Made by a program: the position numbers and the translations under genes. DNA of 64,000 bases from Patella vulgata (taxonomy: Eukaryota; Mollusca; Gastropoda; Patellidae), in the NCBI RefSeq assembly GCF_932274485.2, contig NC_065886.2:32289501-32353500 (forward strand), written 5' to 3'. Below the pieces are notes generated by a model. That model had not been told where the DNA came from and did no database searches. It worked only from the letters and a program-made list of their open reading frames with translations. This document shows positions 57,295 through 64,000 of this stretch, one piece after another. Positions within the stretch are counted from its first letter, which is position 1. Every line of letters begins with the position of its first letter.

Positions 57295-59681
57295 ATGAAA
57301 TTATTGTTTTTAGTAGCCGTCGTAGCAGGTAAGTAAACAATATTATGAAATTATTATGTGAAACAATATGGCGTTCCCTCCTACTCTAAAAAAAAAAGGG
57401 GGATGGGACATGCTGAACACCCAAAGGAATTTTCTCGATTAATACAGGAATCGAACGCGAGACCTCCTAGTGAGTAAGAATCATAATAATAAAAGCTTGT
57501 AGGATAATTATATCTGATATTCTATTTATTTCCAGCTGTATGGGTGGTAGAAGCTCAACATCATTGTCGTGAAGACCACGAATGTGGAGGTGTGACACAC
57601 TGTGAACCTCACGAAGAACATTTCTGTGATGTACGTGAAGGAAGATGTGCATGTAGAGGTCAGTACGGAAGCCACTTCATGACGGTAGAATGGGAATCGC
57701 GGTGGCTCAGTGAGTGGCGGTGGCTCAGTGGTGTTGGGGGAGAAATTACCTCGGGATTTTCCGGCGTGTTTCCCCTTGTCAGTGGTACAGGACAGAGGGC
57801 CTGGCAAGTAACCGCGCTAAGCAAAATTGGTCCCGATGAGTCGAAATGGCGTAGTCTTGTGTATAGTAGAATCGTAATTGACTGCTGGATTAAAATTTAA
57901 AACATGTTGTACAGTGTTTTTCGGGCATCATAAATATTTGTTTCATCCATTTCCCGGAAATTGGTTGATTGGAATTCAAGTCGGCAAGCAGTGGGATTTC
58001 TGTTGAAACCCCAAATAAATAAGGCTATATTGAACCACTTTGAGATTGTTGTATACTGTCAGTCTGGAATAGCAGTAAAACGGGTTTGCGTCCGCCAAAT
58101 TTCAAAATTTTCTCGCGGAGGCCACCATACCCCAGACGTAACGGCTCTATAGATGACAATTTCCGTGCATTATCATTTGTTTCGTCAATTTGTCGGGTAG
58201 TTAACCCATATACAAATTCGGTGCGCTTCGCGCTTGTAGCCTTCGCTAATAGCAAACATGAACTTTTTCGAGCATTTCATTTCTGCCCCCGTAACATTCA
58301 TGAGGCCCGTGTGCCTATTCGGGTTACCACGTTGAGAAACCTATTTAAATTATATTTATCTATTCTATTTTCAGATCGACATTTTGTAGGAAAACGACAA
58401 CAACAGCATTGCCGTGACCATGCTGAATGTGATCATGGCCAATGTAATGCTAACTCAGAAGGTTTCTGCGACGAGCATGGAATTTGTGGCTGTCGAGGTA
58501 AGTACGCATGCCAGTTAATGTCACAATGAAGCCATGGCGAGGGCGTTTTCACCTTGATAAACATGTCCTATTATAATTTCAGATCTACCCCATTGTGGAG
58601 ATAATCGTGATTGTGGACATCTGCAGTGTGGAGCTCATGAAGAAGCTTTCTGTGATGAAAATCATGGCTGCCATTGCAGAGGTAAGTACGTAATGCACTC
58701 GACATAAGATAATAGAATAAAGCCATGGTTAAACCTGCGTATATTAATATAAAGCTATGGTCCCACACAAGAATATTATATAGCTATATGATATTGTGAC
58801 AGGACGCCTAAACGGACCACGGTAGAAAATCCCTGGGAAAATTCTCGGCCAAAATCGAAACCATCGTTAGTAGACCAGTGCCTTACACTGAGACATCGTG
58901 TCGCCCCCCTTTCAAGTTAGTCTCGAAATAACCTACTAGATTTCACCGATAATTATCATTATTCAACTGTCAATAAGTTCTCCAATCTGTACATTAATAT
59001 GACGTCATTTCAGACTTGCCGGCAACTAATTGTCGAGACGATCGTGAATGTGACCATCTAGCACACTGTGGTAATAACCAAGATCCTTCCTGTAACCAGC
59101 AGGGAACCTGTTTTTGTAGAGGTAAGTACGTAATGCACTTTATGGCGCAAGCTACTAGAATGAAGTTACTGGTCAAACCAAGTATGTTACTCTAAAACCG
59201 TAGCCAATGCCATGGTCAAAATAACGTATCTAAACCCATGGTTGAACCAACGTATATTACTTTAAAGCCATGGTCAAAATAACGTATATTACTCTAAGGC
59301 CTTGTCAAACCAAAGTAAATTACTCCAAAACCTTGGTTAAACCAACGTATATTACAATAAAGCCATGGTCAAACCAACGTGTATTACAACGAAGCCATGG
59401 TCAAACCCACGTGTATTACTAAGAAGCCATGATCAAACCAACGTATATTATTTTCAAGCCAGGATTAAACCAAAGTATAATACTATGAAGACATGGCCAA
59501 GCCAGCGTATATTAAAATAAAGCCATAGTCAAACCAATGTAATTAACACTTTCTAGATGTATGCGATATCACCTTCGACGTGGAAGCGAATGTTAAGCCA
59601 TATCTAGTAATAGTAATATCAAAATGTAGTATTTAATTTGTGTCTGTTATTTGATGTTTTTCAGACCGACCTGTCGGTTAA
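57295..59681 (+). CDS. Gene I: secreted four-module Cys/His-rich protein, Cvsi-2-like (167 aa)
   Basis: Six exons: 57295-57328, 57536-57658, 58375-58497, 58583-58681, 59014-59121 and 59665-59681. All introns are phase 1 and all module exons are multiples of three. Residues 1-18 are the signal peptide. Modules: Cys 22-51 (exon 2), 65-92 (exon 3), 98-125 (exon 4) and 133-161 (exon 5), each with six cysteines and ending CxCR. Exon 3 carries HFVGKRQQ before its first cysteine, a possible dibasic processing site. Exon 6 gives DRPVG and then TAA. After that TAA the frame stays open to 59747 and would encode a short Cys/His tail (GHCHCHHL) like the last module of gene A. AATAAA lies at 59749-59754. 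Role: extracellular protease inhibitor or metal binder, inferred. No lesion in exons 1-5. Confidence 0.8.
57695..57810 (+). repeat. SINE family 1, 5' fragment in intron 2 of gene I
   Basis: ATCGCGGTGGCTCAGTGAGT is repeated once, then TTTTCCGGCGTGTTTCCCCT and GTCAGTGGTACAGGACAGAG. Confidence 0.55.
59155..59545 (+). repeat. Intronic minisatellite in gene I, intron 5
   Basis: About eleven units of the 32-bp repeat (GCCATGGTCAAACCAACGTA, TATTAC). Shorter traces are in introns 3 and 4 (AATAAAGCCATGGTTAAACC near 58721). Confidence 0.8.
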
Positions 59682-59747
59682 CGACAGTGCTACCATTGGG
59701 CAACACCAGAATGTCAACAAGGTCATTGTCACTGTCATCATCTGTGA
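59682..59747 (+). other. Open frame behind the gene I stop (lost or read-through last module)
   Basis: In the frame of exon 6, the codons after TAA read through WATPECQQGHCHCHHL to TGA. The same layout occurs in gene J, including the TAA. Confidence 0.6.
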
Positions 59748-59939
59748 AAATAAACTGTATAATTAGTCTATCCAATTCGTTCTGCTATTTCAATGTCGAA
59801 AATCTGTAAAACATGCCCCATTTCAAATAAATTCAAACGAGTCCACCGGCTAAGAAAACGTATTACGCGCATGCTTTATGATCTTTATTGAAAATCTGAC
59901 AATGTAATTTGGGGAACTGAATGGGCATTGTGTTTATGT

Positions 59940-60190
59940 TGGAAATTAAATGGGGTTTAACGCCCTACTGTTCTGTGCCGATTGCGCTAAGAAAAACGGA
60001 CATACCCTATGCAGTGTGCTATGATGGTAATTTTGCCTACTCTTATATCAAATTCCAACTGTCACGGGTTCTTTTACGTGCCCGCCAATGTGTACACGGG
60101 ACATCGATTTTTTGTTCCATCCAAACGGCTATACATTGTCCCTTGCCAGGTTAGCCAGCCAACGTCTTACTCACTAAGCCACCGCGGCTC
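59940..60190 (-). repeat. SINE family 1 at the left shoulder of the palindrome centre
   Basis: AATGGGGTTTAACGCCCTAC, ATCAAATTCCAACTGTCACG, CCAATGTGTACACGGGAC and a reversed head (GTCTTACTCACTAAGCCACC). Confidence 0.7.
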
Positions 60191-61694
60191 CACTAATCTT
60201 GGATAATTCACTGTATCACTTTTATAAACGCGCCAGGGAGCATCCCTTCAGCATCGTTAATTGTCCGGTTGGTCGGGAGAGTCCATATTGGTCGGGAGGG
60301 GTCCATATTGTCAGGCCCGTAAGGACAACATATTGTCAGGCCGGTTGGAAGAGTCTTTTGTCTGGCGAGTTGTGAGAGTCTAATGTCAGACTTGTTGGGA
60401 GAGTCTATTGCTGATCGGGCCGTCCATATTGTCAGGCCAGTTGGGAGAGTCCATATTGTTAAGCCCGTAAGGACTGCATAATGTTTGGCCGGTTTTAGGG
60501 TTCATATTTTCAGGCCCACTACAACAGCATAATGTCAGGATGTTTGGGAGAGTCTATTGCAAGCCAATTGGGAGAGTTTATATTGCCCGGCCGGTTGGGG
60601 AGGTGATTTATATACTTGATGATAACCCTAGCTAAGGAAGGGTAACTAAAATATATATACTAATGAGTTTGTTTTTAGCTAAGACTGGGAGCCTTTAGTT
60701 TCACCTAGCAAATGTAATTCTTTTATTAATTTGTGTAAAATCACAAGAAATAAGTTAATTTTATGTTGTTAAACATACTCGATCAGGTCAGTGTAGTGAA
60801 ACAACTTTCATTTATCTGCAAATATTCTCAGTAAAGTTTTAATAAATTGATACGGTCATACATACTTACCGTGCATGATAGTCATGCGCGACCCATACAT
60901 GTTCTCTACTTTTTGCGTAATTTGATTGACATATATTTAGCCCCGCCTTCAGGACGTAAAGGCGCCAAACCTATTCCGTTTTAAAATGTCGGGCAAAGCT
61001 TCAATTTATAAGAGATGATTTGCGCCTGTGTCAGGTAGGATTATATGCTTTATTGTAGTTGGATGTGGCAGAAATGTAATAAATAACAAAAATCAATCGT
61101 TGATTTGAAGAAAAAAACCCGACAGTTTTTCTTATTGAACTATATGAACTATGTAGTACCAAATCCCATCTCGTCCGGTTGGTGCAGGGTAGTAGAACAA
61201 TCAATGACCCGTGTCCATCATTATTAACTTTGCTTTAATTCTTTCAAACAAACGTATCCACCAATGATTGAAATAACGTTTCACTTATTCTCTGGAGACC
61301 CTCCCTCTGACGAAAGTCCTCTGAGAACCCATAGCACTATGGATCAGAAACGCTCGCTGGATGATATCTTGAGGCAGTCACTGAACCCAATCGTTAACAC
61401 AAACAATTGGATAAGGATTCATTACCAAAATAGAGACGTTTTGATATTTGTTCTTCTGGGGATCTTAAAGGGTCATTCTCGATTACATTTTAAAGAATAA
61501 AACTGCTTAATTTTGTCTTAAAAGCCCTTAAAATCCATTGGACTCTCCCAACTCGCGAGACAAAAAACTCTCCCAACCGGCCCGACAGTGACAATACGTT
61601 GCCCATACGGGCCAGACAATATGGAGTCTTCCGACCAACCTGAATGGATTGCGCGTTTATAATAGTGATACTTTTGTTTCTCCAACATGGGATG
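60191..61694. other. Centre of the I/J palindrome: GGCCGGTTGGGAGAG minisatellite and unique DNA
   Basis: A roughly 30-bp unit (TTGTCAGGCCGGTTGGGAGAG and variants) fills 60255-60605; inverted units lie at 61540-61650. Between is AT-rich DNA with a 78-codon ORF (61264-61500) that I do not recognise. Confidence 0.6.
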
Positions 61695-62106
61695 GGGGCG
61701 GGGGAGGCGATGGCTCAGTGAGTAAGACGTTGGCTCGCTAACCTGGCAAGGGGCAACGTATAGTCGTTCGGATCGGACGAAAAACCGACGTCCCATGTAC
61801 ACATTGGTGTTCACGTGAAAGAGCCCTTGAAGTTGGAATTTGACATATGCCTAAAAGTAGACCATAGCGCTGCTGTCCGGGCAAAATTTCCCTCAAAATA
61901 CACTGTATGGCGTATTTCCGTTTTTATAAGCCCAGTCAGTACAGAACAGTAGGGCGTTAAACCTCATTTCAGAGCAGGCCATGGTGCTGCTGTCAGGGCA
62001 GAATTTCCTTCATAGCACATTGTAAGACTATGCCCGTCTTAATTAGCTCAGCTTAATTAGCCCAGTTGGTACAGAATAGTGGGACGGTAAACCCCATTTC
62101 ATTTCC
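61695..62106 (+). repeat. Two SINE family 1 copies at the right shoulder of the palindrome centre
   Basis: 61695-61982 has head GGCGATGGCTCAGTGAGTAA, CACTGTATGGCGTATTTCCG and TAGGGCGTTAAACCTCATTTC. 61983-62106 is a 3' piece that mirrors the start of the SINE at 59940. Confidence 0.65.
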
Positions 62107-62333
62107 AACATAAACACAATGCGTATTCAGTTCTCCAAATTACATTGTCAGATTTTCAATAAAGATCATAAAGCATGTGCGTAATACATTTTCTCAGCTG
62201 GTGGGCATGTTTTACAGATTTTCGACATGGAAATAGCAGAACGAATTGGATAGACTAATTATACAGTTTATTTTCACAGATGATGACAATGACCTTGTTG
62301 ACATTCTGGTGTTGCCCAATGGTAGCACGGTCA

Positions 62334-63586
62334 TTAACCGACAAGGCGGTCTGAAAAACATCAAATAACAAACACAAATTAAATACTACATTTTGATATT
62401 ACTATTACTAGATATGGCTTAAGATCCGCTTCGATGTGTTTTGATATCACTAAAATTAACGTTTTAAAGTAATACGCATTTGTTTGACCATGGCTTTATA
62501 GTAATATACGTTGGTTTGACCATGGCTTTATCGTTGGGTTGACTATGTCTTTATAGTAACATACTTTGGTTTAACAATGGCTTGATTGTACTACACGTTG
62601 GTTTGACCATGACTTTATCATATGCGTTGGTTTAAGCTTAGCTTTAGAGTAGTATACATTGGTTTGAAAAAAGGTTTTACATTAATATACCTTGGTTTGA
62701 CCATGGCTTTACAGAAATATAACTTGGTTTGACTAGTGGATTCATTCCAGTAGTTTGCGTCATAAAGTGCATTACGTACTTACCTCTACAAAAACAGGTT
62801 CCGTGCTGGTCACAGGTAGGATCTTGGTTATTACCACAATGTGCTAGATGGTCACATTCACGATCGTCTCGACAATTAGTAGCCGCGAAATCTGAAATGA
62901 CGTCATGTTAATCTACAGCGTGGACAACTTATTGACAGTTGAATAATAATTATTATCGGTGACATTTAGCCATTTAGGTACTGGACCACTAACAGGGGGG
63001 TACGGGGTTCGCTCGGTTTTGGCCGAGAATTTTCCCGGGATTTTCTACCGTGGTCCGTTTAGGCGTCCTGTCACAATATCATATAGCCAAATAATATTCT
63101 TGTGTGGGACCATAGCTTTATATTAATATACGCAGGTTTAACCATGGCTTTATTCTAGTATCTTATGTCGAGTGCATTACGTACTTACCTCTACAATGAC
63201 AGCCATGATTCTCGTCACAGAAAGCTTCTTCATGAGCTCCACACTGCAGATGTTCACAGTCACGATTATTTCCACAATGAGGTAAATCTGAAATTATAAC
63301 AGATATAAAACATGTTTATCAGGGTGAAAACACCGTCGTCATGGTAAAAAAATACTCCCACTCAAATTACACACATATAACCATATAAATAAAAATATCA
63401 CTTTAATTCTAGTTCTGGGTTGGTTTGACCATGGCTTCATTGTGAAGTGACATGCGTACTTACCTCGACAGCCACAAATTCCATGCTCGTCACAGAAACC
63501 TTCTGAGTTTGCACTACAGTGGCCATGATCACATTCAGCATGGTCACGACAATGGTGTTGTTGTCGTTTTCCTACAAAATGTCGGT
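62334..63586 (-). CDS. Gene J: four-module Cys/His-rich protein, exons 3-6 (5' part beyond window)
   Basis: Minus-strand exons 63464-63586, 63189-63287, 62784-62891 and 62334-62350 match exons 3-6 of gene I in length, phase and splice sites (GTAAGT donors, TTTCAG-type acceptors). All 18 cysteines of the three modules are kept, as is VGKRQQ in exon 3. Exon 6 reads DRLVG and TAA, directly followed by TGA; the frame behind them is open to a GHCHHL tail. The poly(A) signal AATAAA is on minus at 62267-62272. By analogy with gene I, exons 2 and 1 should lie 0.7-1.1 kb beyond exon 3, outside the window. Intron 5 holds the minisatellite (62455-62735). Tail to tail with gene I. Confidence 0.78.
62455..62735 (-). 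repeat. Intronic minisatellite in gene J, intron 5
   Basis: About eight degenerate units (TTTGACCATGGCTTTATAGT, AATATACGTTGG on plus). Single units also flank exons 3 and 4 (63111-63160, 63417-63445). Confidence 0.75.
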
Positions 63587-64000
63587 CTGAAAATAGAACA
63601 GATAACTATAGTTTAAAAAAATGTTACTCAACTTGGTAACCCGAATAGGTACACAGGCGTCATGAATGTTACGGGAACAGAAATGAAATGCTCGAAAATC
63701 TTCAATTTTACAGGAGTCATTAACGAACGCCGCAAAAGTCGCAAGAGGAATCACACCGAATGTGGATGTGGAGGTCCTTCCCGAGACAATTTAGAGAATT
63801 AACCTACTGGGAGGTTGTCGGTTAGTTGAGAGCGATGATGATCCATCCCCTCCCCCGAGGACATTTTAAAACTTAGAGCTTTTTCATGCTATTCAAATCC
63901 GCAAGTATAACAAATTCTAGGTGGTCCAATATAGTTTTACTTATTTGCTGGCCTGAATTCAAATCATATCAGATTATTGTAGCTATACATTCATCGAACA
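63587..64000. other. Intron 2 of gene J (partial), palindromic with intron 2 of gene I
   Basis: GGTAACCCGAATAGG and GAAATGAAATGCTCGAAAA are the inverse of sequence at about 58260-58330. The last 150 bases show nothing recognisable. Confidence 0.6.

Noticed and set aside
57652-58500. RGD cell-binding motifs at exon junctions
   Set aside because: The apparent RG comes from reading into the GT of the donor. After splicing the junction codon is GAT or GAC, giving CRD, not RGD.
59155-59545. CRISPR-like regularly spaced repeat
   Set aside because: Intronic minisatellite in an animal gene; the units abut and have no unique spacers.
61264-61500. 78-aa ORF in the palindrome centre
   Set aside because: No domain, no counterpart on the mirrored side and no promoter features; chance ORF is the simplest explanation.

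Overview
The window looks like animal (lophotrochozoan, most likely mollusc, probably gastropod) nuclear DNA. It is AT-rich, its genes are split into small exons with GT-AG introns, and it is full of tRNA-derived SINEs, LINEs, a Penelope-like element, Tc1/mariner elements and one Ty3/gypsy LTR element. The organism call is inference from repeat types and from the gene family; nothing here fixes a species.

The only host genes I can support form one family of small secreted Cys/His-rich proteins. Each begins with the same 34-nt signal-peptide exon (MKLLFLVAVVA) and continues with exons of about 100-123 nt. Each of those exons encodes one six-cysteine module, roughly C-x5-C-x4/5-C-x7-C-x5/6-C-x-C, and all introns are phase 1. 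The pattern resembles the mollusc serine protease inhibitors cvSI-1/Cvsi-2 (MEROPS family I84), so protease inhibition outside the cell is the best guess, not proven.

Nine unit positions are visible and their orientation alternates strictly: B(-) 774-807 (exon 1 only), A(+) 1135-5471, C(-) 10246-11527, E(+) 12209-14704, D(-) 17468-18981, F(+) 20707-25767, H(-) 41405-41867, I(+) 57295-59681, J(-) 62334-63586 (runs off the window). A and D (two modules) and I (four modules) look whole, and J looks whole as far as seen. C, E, F and H are damaged. A further exon-2 relic lies at 16994-17086 and a smaller one near 9802. Neighbours are arranged head to head (B/A, C/E, D/F), sharing a 330-bp to 1.7-kb promoter region with a TATAAATA box on the copies that kept one, and tail to tail (A/C, E/D, F/H, I/J), with inverted-repeat spacers between. 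I/J is a palindrome with arms of about 2 kb.

Layout: 1-5500 B/A pair, with a Penelope-like element in A intron 1; 5500-9800 spacer; 10200-14700 C/E pair; 14700-16800 spacer; 17000-25770 D/F pair, with an I-like LINE in F; 25770-28680 spacer, cut by a nested transposon stack at about 28680-41085 (Tc1-like element holding an inverted-repeat element and a Tc1-type MITE; CR1/L2-like LINE holding a gypsy LTR element and an 8-bp-TSD MITE); 41280-41920 fragment H; 42000-57000 gene-free, with SINE fragments, a Tc1 fragment, purine tracts and a 65-88-bp tandem repeat; 57000-64000 the I/J palindrome.
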